Below are positions 7,822-16,599 of a DNA stretch of 37,835 bases, piece by piece. The DNA is taken from the NCBI GenBank assembly GCA_900315595.1, contig OMZQ01000017.1:1-37835 (forward strand), in the 5' to 3' direction. Source of the stretch: an uncultured Eubacteriales bacterium (GTDB lineage Bacteria > Bacillota > Clostridia > Oscillospirales > Oscillospiraceae). The notes beneath the pieces are model-generated. The model was not told where the DNA came from and searched no databases. It was given only the letters and a program-made list of their open reading frames with translations. The translations under genes were made by a program, and so were the position numbers. Each line of letters starts with the position of its first letter. Positions within the stretch are counted from its first letter, which is position 1.

Positions 7822-8859
7822 TCACATTTTAAACTGCTGCTGCCCCGAAAAAGGAATGTCAAGATGGTCGTAGGCAAGCTGGGTCACGCAGCGCCCGCGC
7901 GGGGTCCGCGTCAGAAAACCGATCTGCATCAGATAGGGCTCGTAGACGTCCTCCAGCGTGACGGCCTCCTCCCCGATCGTAGCGGCGAGCGTTTCCAGGC
8001 CGACCGGACCGCCGCCGTAGTTCTCAATGATGGCGCGGAGCATCCGGTGGTCGATGCGATCGAGCCCCAATTCATCGATCTGGAGGCGATCCAGAGCGTG
8101 GTCCGCGGCCTGCTTGGTGATGACCCCGTCATAATAGACCTGAGCGAAGTCGCGCACGCGGCGCAGAATGCGGTTGGCGATCCGGGGCGTGCCTCGGCTG
8201 CGGGAGGCGATCTCCGAGGCGCCTTCGGGGTCGATCTGCATACCGAAAAGGGTGGCAGAGCGCGTGACGATGCGCTTGAGCTCCTCCGGCTTGTACAGCT
8301 CCAGACGGAGCGAGACGCCGAAGCGGTCGCGCAGCGGGGAGGAAAGCTGACCGGCCCGCGTCGTGGCGCCGATCAGGGTGAATTTGGGCAGATCCAGGCG
8401 TATGGAGTTGGCGCTGGGGCCCTTTCCGACGATGATATCGATTGCATAATCTTCCATCGCGGGATATAAAATTTCTTCTACGACCCGGTTCAGGCGGTGG
8501 ATCTCGTCGATGAACAGAATGTCTCCGCTGTTCAAATTTGTCAGCAGGGCGGCCAAATCTCCGGGCTTCTCGATGGCTGGGCCCGAGGTGATGCGAATAT
8601 TCACGCCCATTTCATTTGCGATGACGCCGGCCAGGGTCGTCTTGCCCAGACCCGGAGGGCCGTAGAGCAGAACGTGATCCAGCGGCTCGCTGCGGCGCTT
8701 GGCGGCCTCGATATAGACGGCGAGATTTTCCTTCGCCTCCTCCTGGCCGGTATAGTCGGCCAGGGTCTTCGGGCGCAGGGAGATCTCCCCCTCGTCCATC
8801 GGCGTAACGCCGGCGGTCACGATGGGGGCTTCATAGTCCTGAGAAAAGTCGATGCTCAT
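7822..8859 (-). CDS. ruvB: Holliday junction branch migration ATPase RuvB
   Basis: 345 aa, normal length; AAGGAGG lies 6 nt before the ATG. AAA+ motifs: Walker A GPPGLGKT (67-74), Walker B LFIDE (115-119), sensor region ATTRAG, and arginine-finger region SPLRDRFG. The C-terminal winged helix has [11 protein letters not shown] and the typical ending [15 protein letters not shown]. RuvB hexamers pump DNA through the RuvA-bound junction during recombinational repair. The gene is 10 nt after ruvA, with ruvC just upstream, the common Firmicute and proteobacterial order. It is the last gene of the long minus-strand run beginning at ttcA-like. Confidence 0.98.
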   Translation of the reverse strand: MSIDFSQDYEAPIVTAGVTPMDEGEISLRPKTLADYTGQEEAKENLAVYIEAAKRRSEPLDHVLLYGPPGLGKTTLAGVIANEMGVNIRITSGPAIEKPGDLAALLTNLNSGDILFIDEIHRLNRVVEEILYPAMEDYAIDIIVGKGPSANSIRLDLPKFTLIGATTRAGQLSSPLRDRFGVSLRLELYKPEELKRIVTRSATLFGMQIDPEGASEIASRSRGTPRIANRILRRVRDFAQVYYDGVITKQAADHALDRLQIDELGLDRIDHRMLRAIIENYGGGPVGLETLAATIGEEAVTLEDVYEPYLMQIGFLTRTPRGRCVTQLAYDHLDIPFSGQQQFKM

Positions 8860-8869
8860 ATCTGCCTCC

Positions 8870-9472
8870 TTACTGGACGACCATCGCCCGCAGGCCGAAG
8901 CGGATCAGCTCCTCCACGGAGAGGGATTCCGCGTCTGCACCCTTGAGCGCGGCAGCAGCCTCCGCCTGGGAATAGCCGAGCTCCGACAGGGCGGCGGTTG
9001 CCAGAGCGACCTTGCTGTTCTTCTGCGGCAGGACCGGTCCCGCGGCGGCGGGGCCGTCCGAGAAGTCGAGCTCGCCGCCGATCTTATCCTTGAGCTCCAG
9101 AATGATGCGCTTGGCGGATTTCGCGCCGACGCCCTTGGCCCGTGTGATCGCCTTTTCATCTCCGGTCAGAATGGACAGCGTGAGCTGATCCGGATTCAGC
9201 ACCGAAAGGATGGCCAGCGCCGAGGTCGGGCCGACGCCCGTGACGCCGATCAGCAGCTCAAACAGGCGCAGCTCGTCCCGGCTGGAAAAGCCGTAGATGT
9301 CGAAGGCGTCCTCCTTGATATTGCAGTGGGTAAAGAGGCGGTGGGTCTCCCCTACCCGCAGATTGGACAGGGTATAGTTGCTGGCAAAACAGGCGTAGCC
9401 CACGCCGCCGCAGTCTACGACCGCAAGATTGGCGTCCAGCAGGGCGATTTTGCCTTCCAGATAGTAGAACAT
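8870..9472 (-). CDS. ruvA: Holliday junction branch migration protein RuvA
   Basis: 200 aa. The N-terminal OB-fold domain begins [13 protein letters not shown]; two helix-hairpin-helix motifs follow ([16 protein letters not shown] and [19 protein letters not shown]); after a flexible linker the C-terminal domain III (about 150-200) is the RuvB-binding module. RuvA tetramers hold the Holliday junction and load RuvB. The start is 2 nt after the ruvC stop, with its RBS (GGAAGGAA) inside the end of ruvC, so translation is probably coupled. Confidence 0.97.
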   Translation of the reverse strand: MFYYLEGKIALLDANLAVVDCGGVGYACFASNYTLSNLRVGETHRLFTHCNIKEDAFDIYGFSSRDELRLFELLIGVTGVGPTSALAILSVLNPDQLTLSILTGDEKAITRAKGVGAKSAKRIILELKDKIGGELDFSDGPAAAGPVLPQKNSKVALATAALSELGYSQAEAAAALKGADAESLSVEELIRFGLRAMVVQ

Positions 9473-9474
9473 AG

Positions 9475-9984
9475 TCAGCTTCCTTCCGTTTGCTCCTCCA
9501 GGCGGGAGAGCAGAGAGGTCTTGGCGCGGGCATGGCAGAGGGCGATGGCGATGGCGTCGGCAGCGTCGTCCGGGCGAGCGACCCGCTCCATGTGGAGCAG
9601 GCGGCGGGTCATATCCATGACCTGACGCTTTTCCGCCTTGCCGTAGCCGACCACGGCCTGCTTGACCTGCATGGGGGTGTACTCGCAGATGGGGACCCCG
9701 GACTTCTGCAGCGCGAGCAGGATCACGCCCCGGCCGTGGGAAACCCCGATACCGGTGGTGATATTGTGGCCCCAGAAAAGCTCCTCCACCGCGGCGGCGT
9801 CCGGCGCAGTGACCTCGATCAGACGGACGAGATCGTCATAGAGGACCTGAAGCCGCTGGGGAAAGGGCAGTTCCTTCGGCGTGGTGATCACGCCGTACTG
9901 CAGCAGGCGCAGACTGCTCCCCTCGACCTCGATCAGACCGAAGCCCGTGGTCGCGTAGCCGGGATCGATACCGAGAATCTTCAT
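9475..9984 (-). CDS. ruvC: Crossover junction endodeoxyribonuclease RuvC
   Basis: 169 aa. RNase H-fold resolvase with its acidic catalytic residues visible: Asp7 in GIDPGYATTGFG, Glu67/68 in AAVEELFWG, and the C-terminal pair in RPDDAADAIA (Asp139/140 and Asp143). It cuts Holliday junctions in the RuvABC resolvasome. The start is 1 nt after the stop of the small membrane protein gene, and ruvA and ruvB follow directly, forming a tight ruvCAB block. Confidence 0.97.
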   Translation of the reverse strand: MKILGIDPGYATTGFGLIEVEGSSLRLLQYGVITTPKELPFPQRLQVLYDDLVRLIEVTAPDAAAVEELFWGHNITTGIGVSHGRGVILLALQKSGVPICEYTPMQVKQAVVGYGKAEKRQVMDMTRRLLHMERVARPDDAADAIAIALCHARAKTSLLSRLEEQTEGS

Positions 9985-9985
9985 A

Positions 9986-10183
9986 TCAGAGCGTTCCCGC
10001 CTTGGCGATCCAGAAATAATAGAGCGCGACGCCGATCAGGATCAGGGCGAACAGCGTCCAGGCCAGGATGCGGATCCCCCGCGTGCGGGGCACGTAGGGT
10101 TCCTTCTCCGCTTCCTGTTCCTGCTTTTCAATCGCCTGCATTGCGGCGTGCTCCAGCTCCTCGCGGGAATTGAAGTTGTCCAT
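9986..10183 (-). CDS. Small single-span membrane protein, unknown
   Basis: 65 aa from ATG 10183; GAGGG lies 7 nt upstream (an earlier in-frame ATG has no RBS). The N-terminal half is an acidic, Gln-rich helix (EELEHAAMQAIEKQEQEAEKE), followed by a basic turn (PRTRGIR) and one hydrophobic segment (about 42-60) ending close to the C-terminus, i.e. a tail-anchored-like layout with the N-terminus in the cytoplasm. No family is recognised. It lies between ftsK and ruvC with 60 nt and 1 nt gaps, so it is part of the recombination/segregation operon. Confidence 0.72.
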   Translation of the reverse strand: MDNFNSREELEHAAMQAIEKQEQEAEKEPYVPRTRGIRILAWTLFALILIGVALYYFWIAKAGTL

Positions 10184-10243
10184 TTTCTTACCCTCAAACA
10201 CTTTCTGTGATTCTTTTGCAGAGTATGACTGCGCGGGCGGGGA

Positions 10244-12901
10244 TCATTCCTCGACCGGGGCCGGGTCGGCAGCCGGAGCCGGCGCGCCGCCCTGCATGGC
10301 GGCCCACTGCTCCTTGGTGATCAGAAGCTGGCGGGGCTTGGAGCCCTCGAAGGGGCCGACGATGCCGCGCTCCTCCATCTCGTCCACGATGCGGGCCGCG
10401 CGGGCGTAGCCGAGCTTCAGGCGGCGCTGGAGCATGGAAACGGATGCCATGCCGGTTTCCAGAATGACCTCGACCGCTGCGGGCAGAAGCTCGTCGCCGC
10501 CATCCTCGTCCGCAGGCTCGGACGCGCCGGACGAGGCGCTTGCCGCGCCGCCGGAGCCGCCCTTGCCGGACTGGGCAGCGCGGAGCTCGATCTCCTGCTG
10601 GACCTCGTCGTTGTAGTCGGCGCTGCCGTTGGACTTGACGAAGTCGATCACGCGCTGGACGCCTGCCTCATCCACGAAGCAGCCCTGCACGCGCTTTTTG
10701 CCCTTGCCGAGCGGGGCGTAGAGCATATCGCCTCTGCCGATCAGCTTTTCCGCGCCGGTTGCGTCCAGAATGATGCGGGACTCCATCGCGGAGGAGACGA
10801 CCAGAGCGATGCGGGAGGGGATGTTGGCCTTCATCAAGCCGGTGATGACGTCCGCAGACGGACGCTGCGTTGCAATGACCAGGTGGACGCCGGCTGCGCG
10901 GCCCATCTGGGCAATGCGGCAGATCGCTTCCTCGACCTCTTTTCCGGCGACCATCATCAGGTCGGCCAGCTCGTCAATCACGACGACCAGCTTGGGCATG
11001 GGCTCCAGGGATTCGTCGGTAGAGGCGGCCTTATTATAGGATTCAATGTCGCGCACGCCGGCCTCGGAGAGGGTGCGGTAGCGGCGCATCATCTCGGAAA
11101 CGGCCCACTGCAGAGCGCCCGCCGCCTTCTTGGCGTCGGTCACGACGGGGATCAGCAGGTGCGGCACGCCGTTATAGATGCCGAATTCGACCATCTTCGG
11201 GTCCACGACGATCAGCTTGACCTCCTCGGGCGTCGCCTTATAGAGAATGGAGATCAGAATGCTGTTCGTGCAGACGGATTTGCCGGAGCCGGTGGTACCG
11301 GCGATCAGAACGTGGGGGAACTTGGCGATGTCGCCGATCACGCAGGTGCCGTTGATATCCTTGCCGACGGCGAAGGAGACCTTCGAGCGGGCGTTTTTGA
11401 ATTCGCGGGATTCGAGGATCTCGCGCAGGGAGACCGTGCTCACCTGCTTGTTCGGGACCTCGATGCCGACCATGGAGTTTTTATCCGGGATCGCGGAGAT
11501 CCGGACGCTCGGCGCGCCGAGCTCCAGCGCGATATCGTCGGCCAGGCCCGTCAGCTTGCTGAGACGGACGCCCTGGGCAAGCTGGAGCTCGTACATCGTG
11601 ACGTTCGGCCCGCGGGTGACGTTGACGATCTTTGCATCCACGTTGAAGCAGGCCAGCTTTTCGGTCAGGCGGCGGGTGTTCTCCCGCATTTCGGCGCTGG
11701 CGTCCACGCTGTCATTGGAGGCGTAATCCAGCAGATCCGTGGACGGGAAGACGTAGACCGGAGGCTCCGGCGCTGCGGCGGACAGGTTGGCGATCTCCGC
11801 CCCGACCTCTGCGGCGGCCTGCAGGGCCTCCCCCGCCTTGAGCTTTTCGGAGGGCTGGGCCGGGACCTTGACCTCGGCCATCGGTATGGTCTGGCCGGGC
11901 TCCGCCGTGGAGGGGTCGGGGACCAGCTTCGGCGCAGGGGTCGCAGGAGGCTCCGGCTGCGGGGCCGTTTGCACGGGATCGACCGGCAGGATCGGCCCGT
12001 CCACGGGCAGATCGAAGTCGGAGCGAGGATGCGGGACCTCCAGGAACTCCGTTTCGTCCGGCGACTGCTCCACCTGCTTCGGCCTCCCCGCGGGGCGGAC
12101 GGTGGCGGCGGGCTTTTCCGCCGTCTGGGCCGTCGGATCGTCCACGGGAAGATCGTATTCGAAGCGGTTTCGGTTCTGACGGCGCTCGGCCTTATCCTGA
12201 CGGCGCTCGGCGCGGACCTGCCGGTGCTCCTCCCGCACCTGACGGGTCCGGACGACGTGCTCGACCAGGGCCTCGGCAGGCTCCTTGCGCTCCTTTTCCC
12301 GGCGCGTGGCGCGGAGCTCGTCGCGGTGGTTGTTGATCGCGCGGAGCAGGCCGGTCAGGGTCAGATTCACACTGGCGGGCAGCGTGACGAGCAGCAGCAG
12401 GATCGTTATGGCCCAGCCGACGGGCTTGCCGCCGGGGAGGCTGAAAAGCATGGCGGTCAGGCCGCCGACGACGCCGCCGGTGGTTCCGTCCTTGCCGCCC
12501 TCATAGAGCCGGGAAAGCAGCCCGCCGCTCCAGGAGAGCCGGGCGTCGGCAGCCAGATGCGCGACGGCGCAGACCAGGACCGCAAAGCTCAAAGAGCAGA
12601 GGATCCGCATGGTAACGGGGCGGTCGCCGTGGAACAAAAGAGCAACGGCGCAGAGCAGCAGACCGATGGGCAGAACGATCAGTCCAGTCCTGCCCACGAG
12701 ACCCATGAAGAGCTGACCGAGCGCACTCTGACGGGCGAAGCCGCTGAGCAGGACGAGGACGGCGAGCAGGATGCAGACCACGCCCCAGATCTCCCGGCGG
12801 AAATGCGAGAAAATGCTCTCCTCTCGCAGCCTGGTCTGAGCGTTTTTCTTGGCCGCGGGTTTCTTGCCGCTTCCCTTCTTCGGTTTCTTTTGAGAACTCA
12901 T
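10244..12901 (-). CDS. ftsK: DNA translocase FtsK/SpoIIIE
   Basis: 885 aa. A basic N-terminal tail (about 1-30) precedes about four membrane segments (about 38-190), then a charged Pro/Glu-rich linker (about 190-390), then the RecA-like motor with Walker A GTTGSGKS (535-542), Walker B VVVIDELADLMM and the FtsK segment MGRAAGVHLVIATQRPSADVIT in two parts. The C-terminal gamma winged helix runs from about 795 to 865 and would recognise polar DNA sequences (KOPS/SRS). It moves chromosomal DNA through the closing septum or into the forespore. A stretch rich in Gly, Ala and Ser (GGSGGAASASSGAS) separates motor and gamma. The gene is 24 nt downstream of uppP. Confidence 0.97.
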   Translation of the reverse strand: MSSQKKPKKGSGKKPAAKKNAQTRLREESIFSHFRREIWGVVCILLAVLVLLSGFARQSALGQLFMGLVGRTGLIVLPIGLLLCAVALLFHGDRPVTMRILCSLSFAVLVCAVAHLAADARLSWSGGLLSRLYEGGKDGTTGGVVGGLTAMLFSLPGGKPVGWAITILLLLVTLPASVNLTLTGLLRAINNHRDELRATRREKERKEPAEALVEHVVRTRQVREEHRQVRAERRQDKAERRQNRNRFEYDLPVDDPTAQTAEKPAATVRPAGRPKQVEQSPDETEFLEVPHPRSDFDLPVDGPILPVDPVQTAPQPEPPATPAPKLVPDPSTAEPGQTIPMAEVKVPAQPSEKLKAGEALQAAAEVGAEIANLSAAAPEPPVYVFPSTDLLDYASNDSVDASAEMRENTRRLTEKLACFNVDAKIVNVTRGPNVTMYELQLAQGVRLSKLTGLADDIALELGAPSVRISAIPDKNSMVGIEVPNKQVSTVSLREILESREFKNARSKVSFAVGKDINGTCVIGDIAKFPHVLIAGTTGSGKSVCTNSILISILYKATPEEVKLIVVDPKMVEFGIYNGVPHLLIPVVTDAKKAAGALQWAVSEMMRRYRTLSEAGVRDIESYNKAASTDESLEPMPKLVVVIDELADLMMVAGKEVEEAICRIAQMGRAAGVHLVIATQRPSADVITGLMKANIPSRIALVVSSAMESRIILDATGAEKLIGRGDMLYAPLGKGKKRVQGCFVDEAGVQRVIDFVKSNGSADYNDEVQQEIELRAAQSGKGGSGGAASASSGASEPADEDGGDELLPAAVEVILETGMASVSMLQRRLKLGYARAARIVDEMEERGIVGPFEGSKPRQLLITKEQWAAMQGGAPAPAADPAPVEE

Positions 12902-12925
12902 CGTATGTATCTCCTAAATTCAATG

Positions 12926-13771
12926 TCAGGCGGCGATCAGGAAGAGGATCCCCGCGAGCAGGGCAGCGCCCCAGCACCAGTAGGCAAAGCCGGTCGGTTT
13001 GCGGTAGGCCGCGTGCTCGGTCAGCGTCCGCAGCGCGAACAGACCGGCAAGCGCGGAGATCGCAAGCCCAACGAAGCTCTGAGCGGCTGTGACCGTGACG
13101 GTACCGAGGCTTTTGGCTGTGAACCAGCGGTAGATCGCAGCGATCAGATAGACCGGGATCCCCATGAGGCCGACCTGCTCCACCGCAGTGGGATAGGACA
13201 TGCCCCGCAGGAAGGCAGCCGAGAGCACGGTCCCGCTCCGGGACAGGCCGGGGAAAACCGAAAGGATTTGGGCGCAGCCGAGAGCGAGGCCGTCGGAGGC
13301 CGTCATCTGCCGCAGATCCCGCTTCCCTCTCGCGCCGCGGCCAGCAAAGTAGATCAGCACCCCGGAGACGGCCTCAAACAGGCAAACGAACGCCAGCGCC
13401 GCCTCGTGGTTTTCCACGAACAGGCGCGGGCGGCGGAGCAGCAGGGCCCCGAGCATCGGCAGGCTGGCCAGGAGCAAAAGCTGGAGCTGACGCCTGGGCA
13501 GAGACGGGGCGCGGCGCCGCGCAGCGGGCCGGATCAGACCGAGACCGACCAGGGCGTGGACCAGCATCTCCCCCGCCCGGCGGTGGTAGAAGATCAGCAG
13601 GGCCAGGGCAGCGCCGCCGTTCAGCACGGCGAGACAGGCGGTTCGGTCCGCCGCGCTCAGCTCCAGGCCGAGGAGCTTTTCCAATATGTAGAAATGGCCG
13701 GAGCCGGAGACGGGGAAGATTTCCGCCGCTCCGACCGCAACGGCCAGAAGAATCGTGCCAAGCCAGGTCAT
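12926..13771 (-). CDS. uppP: UppP/BacA-family undecaprenyl-diphosphatase, divergent
   Basis: 281 aa, about eight membrane segments; CGGGAGG lies 7 nt before the ATG. The family's C-terminal motif is intact (PGLSRSGT), and the N-terminal loop is recognisable (AEIFPVSGSGHF), with Glu17 and His26. However, the (E/Q)-x3-E motif is altered: the first acidic position is Val13. The enzyme normally removes a phosphate from undecaprenyl pyrophosphate to recycle the peptidoglycan lipid carrier. It lies between the tepA-like gene and ftsK. Given the altered motif it could be a less active paralogue, or a diverged enzyme using Glu17 alone. Confidence 0.85.
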   Translation of the reverse strand: MTWLGTILLAVAVGAAEIFPVSGSGHFYILEKLLGLELSAADRTACLAVLNGGAALALLIFYHRRAGEMLVHALVGLGLIRPAARRRAPSLPRRQLQLLLLASLPMLGALLLRRPRLFVENHEAALAFVCLFEAVSGVLIYFAGRGARGKRDLRQMTASDGLALGCAQILSVFPGLSRSGTVLSAAFLRGMSYPTAVEQVGLMGIPVYLIAAIYRWFTAKSLGTVTVTAAQSFVGLAISALAGLFALRTLTEHAAYRKPTGFAYWCWGAALLAGILFLIAA

Positions 13772-13813
13772 AAGCCAGCCTCCCGGGATAGTTGCAAACC
13801 GTATTTCAAGTTA

Positions 13814-14542
13814 TTATAACACAGGCGGCTGAAAATTTCCACCCTTTTTCTGCATTTCTTCGTTTCGGGCGGAATTCCGGCGCTCTGCGACCATCTGATG
13901 CAGGCAGTCAAGGGCGTCCGAGAGGCTGCCGAGGCGCTCGATCAGTCCGCAGGAGACCGCCTCCTTGCCGTACAGGACCGTGCCGACGTCCGTCGCAAGC
14001 TCGCCGGTCGCCATCATATAGTCGGTGAACTGCTGCTTGGAGATATGGGAATTCGCAACGACGAAGTCCACGATCTGACTCTGGATGCGATTGAAATACT
14101 GGAAGGTCGCCGGGGCGGAGACCACGGTCCCGCTCATGCGAACCGGATGGATCGTCATGCCCGCCGTCGGGGCGATCATGCAGTGCCGGGCCGCCACGGC
14201 CAGCGGCACGCCGATCGAATGCCCGCCGCCGAGGACCAGAGAGACCGTCGGCTTCTTCATCCCGGAGACCAGCTCCGCGATCGCAAGCCCGGCCTCGATG
14301 TCTCCCCCGACCGTGTTGAGCAGCAGGAGCAGGCCGTCGATCTCCTCGTTCTCCTCGATCTGGGCAAGCAGGGGCATGACGTGCTCGTATTTGGTGGTTT
14401 TGACGTTGTCGGGCAGAACCTGATGGCCCTCGATCTGGCCGATGATGGTCAGGGTATAGATATTGCCGCCTGCGGTCCGGGTCAGCGCGGAGCCGAGCTC
14501 CGAGTTCCGATCCAGGCCGGCCGGTTCATTGTTTTCGCACAT
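13814..14542 (-). CDS. ClpP-fold serine protease, TepA/YmfB-like
   Basis: 242 aa; AAAGGAG lies 8 nt before the ATG. The crotonase/ClpP fold shows the catalytic Ser in GGGHSIG (Ser109), His in TIHPVR (His132) and a likely Asp in TDVGT (Asp185). The NTVGGD segment (about 76-81) corresponds to the oxyanion region. The arrangement matches TepA ('translocation-enhancing protein') of Bacillus, a cytoplasmic ClpP-like protein next to ftsK/spoIIIE in many Firmicutes, which fits ftsK two genes away here. No membrane segment is seen. The C-terminal 20 residues are charged and poorly conserved-looking. Confidence 0.87.
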   Translation of the reverse strand: MCENNEPAGLDRNSELGSALTRTAGGNIYTLTIIGQIEGHQVLPDNVKTTKYEHVMPLLAQIEENEEIDGLLLLLNTVGGDIEAGLAIAELVSGMKKPTVSLVLGGGHSIGVPLAVAARHCMIAPTAGMTIHPVRMSGTVVSAPATFQYFNRIQSQIVDFVVANSHISKQQFTDYMMATGELATDVGTVLYGKEAVSCGLIERLGSLSDALDCLHQMVAERRNSARNEEMQKKGGNFQPPVL

Positions 14543-14618
14543 GGGATAGCTCCTTTCCGGGTTTTTCCATAGCTTGCCCGGAAGGGCTTCGCGTTATGCA
14601 AGAGAATTCCGTCTGCGC

Positions 14619-15380
14619 TCAGGCCTCCGTCCCGTCCGCCTCCGGCTTCTGAGCGCAGCGCGGACGGAGCCGGACCTCCCACTGCGGGAGCGGGTAGCGC
14701 TGCATTGCCCCGAAAATGCGGGTTTTGAGCTCCGGATAGCGGTCGTGAAGGTCGCGGATGAGCTGCTTGGTCTCCTCGCGCTTGGTGGTCTTGTCGGCGG
14801 GGCAGGCGTTGCGGACCACGGGGAGGTCATAGCGCTCGGCAAAGTGGGCGACCATCTGCTCGGGCAGATACAGCATCGGCCGGATCTGGGTCACGCCGGA
14901 GCGGTCCAGATACGTGACCGGCTCAAAGCAGCCGATCCTCCCCTCGTAGAGCAGGGACATCAGGAAGGTCTCCACGGCGTCGTCGCGGTGGTGGCCCAGC
15001 GCGATCTTATGGATGCCCGCCGCCGTGATGGCGTTGGAGAGTGCCCCGCGGCGCATTTTCGCGCAGAGCGAGCAGGGGTTTTTCTCCCTGCGATGCTCAA
15101 ACAGCACGGGTCCGATGTGGGTCTCGATCAGATGGAACGGAACCTCCAGCCGGTCGCAGAGGGCTGCAACGGGGGAAAAGTCCATCCCCTCCAGGCCCAT
15201 GTGGACCGAGAAGGCCTCCAGGGTGAAGGGAGCGGGGTAGAACTTGCGAAGCTCCGCCAGCAGGACCAGCAGGGTCAGAGAGTCCTTTCCGCCGGAAACG
15301 CCGACCGCGATCCGGTCGCCTGCCTCGATCATGGCGTAGTCGTCCACGCAGCTTCGAAGCAGCGAGAGCATTCTTTGCAT
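14619..15380 (-). CDS. TtcA/TtuA-family tRNA thiolation ATPase
   Basis: 253 aa; GAGGTGATCTC precedes the ATG. The N-type PP-loop SGGKDS is at 29-34, and the family's Fe-S-binding cysteines are Cys103 and Cys106 (PCSLCAKMRRG) plus Cys193 (NACPAD). GHHRDDAVETF (129-139) is the second ATP-site motif. TtcA-type enzymes activate a tRNA base by adenylation and insert sulfur using a 4Fe-4S cluster, e.g. 2-thiocytidine at position 32. The exact tRNA position cannot be read from sequence. It is the first gene of the minus-strand run to ruvB. A weak promoter (TTGAAA at 15482-15477, 19 nt, TATGAT at 15457-15452) may drive it. Confidence 0.88.
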   Translation of the reverse strand: MQRMLSLLRSCVDDYAMIEAGDRIAVGVSGGKDSLTLLVLLAELRKFYPAPFTLEAFSVHMGLEGMDFSPVAALCDRLEVPFHLIETHIGPVLFEHRREKNPCSLCAKMRRGALSNAITAAGIHKIALGHHRDDAVETFLMSLLYEGRIGCFEPVTYLDRSGVTQIRPMLYLPEQMVAHFAERYDLPVVRNACPADKTTKREETKQLIRDLHDRYPELKTRIFGAMQRYPLPQWEVRLRPRCAQKPEADGTEA

Positions 15381-15490
15381 GAGATCACCTCAAACGTAAA
15401 AATGAAAAGTGAGTAAACGAGAGTATGAGAGAGAAAACAAAAGATTTTCAGATCATAGTCGGAGGAAAATGAAATTTTTCAAAAATCTCG

Positions 15491-15519
15491 TTGACAAGTC
15501 GGATCAAATATGTTATAAA
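15491..15519 (+). promoter_or_regulatory. Near-consensus promoter of rplM-rpsI
   Basis: TTGACA (15491-15496), 17 nt, TATAAA (15514-15519). Predicted +1 is about 15526, giving a leader of about 74 nt. Confidence 0.88.
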
Positions 15520-15557
15520 GTACGGGCGTCCGGAGCTATTGTAACGGCGCAGATTGA

Positions 15558-15573
15558 ATTTGTCAAAACAAAT
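15558..15573 (+). promoter_or_regulatory. Leader hairpin before rplM
   Basis: ATTTGT/ACAAAT (15558-15563 with 15568-15573) with loop CAAA lies in the short 5' leader, 15 nt before the GGAGG. L13 operons in Firmicutes can carry autoregulatory leader structures; whether this small AT-rich hairpin is such a site is uncertain. Confidence 0.35.
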
Positions 15574-15599
15574 GTTTATTTCATACGGAGGAAAGATTC

Positions 15600-16031
15600 A
15601 TGTCCACTACACTGGTCAAGAAAGAAAACGTGGAACGCAAGTGGTACGTCCTTGACGCCGCCGGCAAGCCCATGGGCCGCACCGCCGTCATCGCCGCCAA
15701 CCTGCTCCGCGGCAAGCACAAGGTCGATTTCACCCCGAACGTTGACTGCGGTGATTTCGTCATCATCATCAACACCGACAAGGCCATCCTCACCGGCAAC
15801 AAGATGGAGAACAAGTACTACCGTCATCACTCCGGCTGGATCGGCGGTCTGAAGGAAACCAAGTACCGTCTGCTGATGGAGTCCCGCTCCGACTTCGCGA
15901 TGGAGCTGGCTGTCAAGGGCATGCTCCCCAAGAACACCATCGGCCGCACTGCTCTGACCCGTCTGAAGCTGTACAAGGGCGCCGAGCACAAGAACGCCGC
16001 TCAGAAGCCCGTCGAATGGACGCAGGACTAA
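15600..16031 (+). CDS. rplM: 50S ribosomal protein L13
   Basis: 143 aa, normal length; GGAGG lies 8 nt before the ATG. Typical L13 features: N-terminal RKWYVLDAAGKPMGR, central FTPNVDCGDFVIIIN and KYYRHHSGWIGG, and C-terminal GMLPKNTIGR and LKLYKGAEHKN. It is an early-assembly protein of the large subunit. It is followed by rpsI after 14 nt, the conserved L13-S9 operon, with strongly biased C-ending codons as expected for high expression. Confidence 0.98.
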   Translation: MSTTLVKKENVERKWYVLDAAGKPMGRTAVIAANLLRGKHKVDFTPNVDCGDFVIIINTDKAILTGNKMENKYYRHHSGWIGGLKETKYRLLMESRSDFAMELAVKGMLPKNTIGRTALTRLKLYKGAEHKNAAQKPVEWTQD

Positions 16032-16045
16032 GGAGGTAACGAACA

Positions 16046-16450
16046 ATGTACGAGAGCAAGAGAACTTATCACTACGGCACCGGCCGCCGCAAGGCCTCCA
16101 TTGCCAGAGTTCGCGTGTATGAGAACGGCACCGGCTCCATCACCATCAACGGCCGCGACATCGACGATTACTTCGGCCTCGAAACCCTGAAGCTCATCGT
16201 CCGTCAGCCCCTGAACACCACCGATACCATCGGCAAGGTGGACGTCGTCTGCACCGTCGAAGGCGGCGGCGTGACCGGCCAGGCCGGCGCCATCCGTCAC
16301 GGCATCTCCCGCGCTCTGCTGGGTCTGAACCCCGAATTCCGCGCCGCCCTCAAGGCTGCCGGCTTCCTGACCCGTGACCCGAGAATGAAGGAACGCAAGA
16401 AGTACGGTCTCAAGGCCGCCCGTCGTGCGCCTCAGTTCTCCAAGCGCTGA
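16046..16450 (+). CDS. rpsI: 30S ribosomal protein S9
   Basis: 134 aa; AAGGAGG lies about 9 nt before the ATG. Typical S9: [15 protein letters not shown] near the start, [19 protein letters not shown] in the middle, and a basic C-terminal tail ending [16 protein letters not shown], whose terminal SKR contacts P-site tRNA. It is the second and last gene of the rplM operon and is followed by a strong terminator. Confidence 0.98.
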   Translation: MYESKRTYHYGTGRRKASIARVRVYENGTGSITINGRDIDDYFGLETLKLIVRQPLNTTDTIGKVDVVCTVEGGGVTGQAGAIRHGISRALLGLNPEFRAALKAAGFLTRDPRMKERKKYGLKAARRAPQFSKR

Positions 16451-16470
16451 TCTCAGACTGCAATCTGCCA

Positions 16471-16505
16471 AAACCCCGGAACCGTGCGGTTTCCGGGGTT
16501 TTTCT
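16471..16505 (+). terminator. Rho-independent terminator of rplM-rpsI
   Basis: AACCCCGGAA (16472-16481) pairs with TTCCGGGGTT (16491-16500), with a 9-nt loop, followed by TTTCTC. It begins 21 nt after the rpsI stop. Confidence 0.92.
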
Positions 16506-16599
16506 CAGGGTATTTGGAAGGATGCGGTTTCTGCGGTCATGGGCGCGCAGTACTTATGACCGTACGACAGCAGCAGATTGAGCGCGCGGAGGGAACGCT

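Noticed and set aside
10883..13819. 978-codon plus-strand open frame.
   Set aside because: Runs antisense through ftsK and uppP, both certain genes; it is a GC-rich codon shadow without an RBS or family features.
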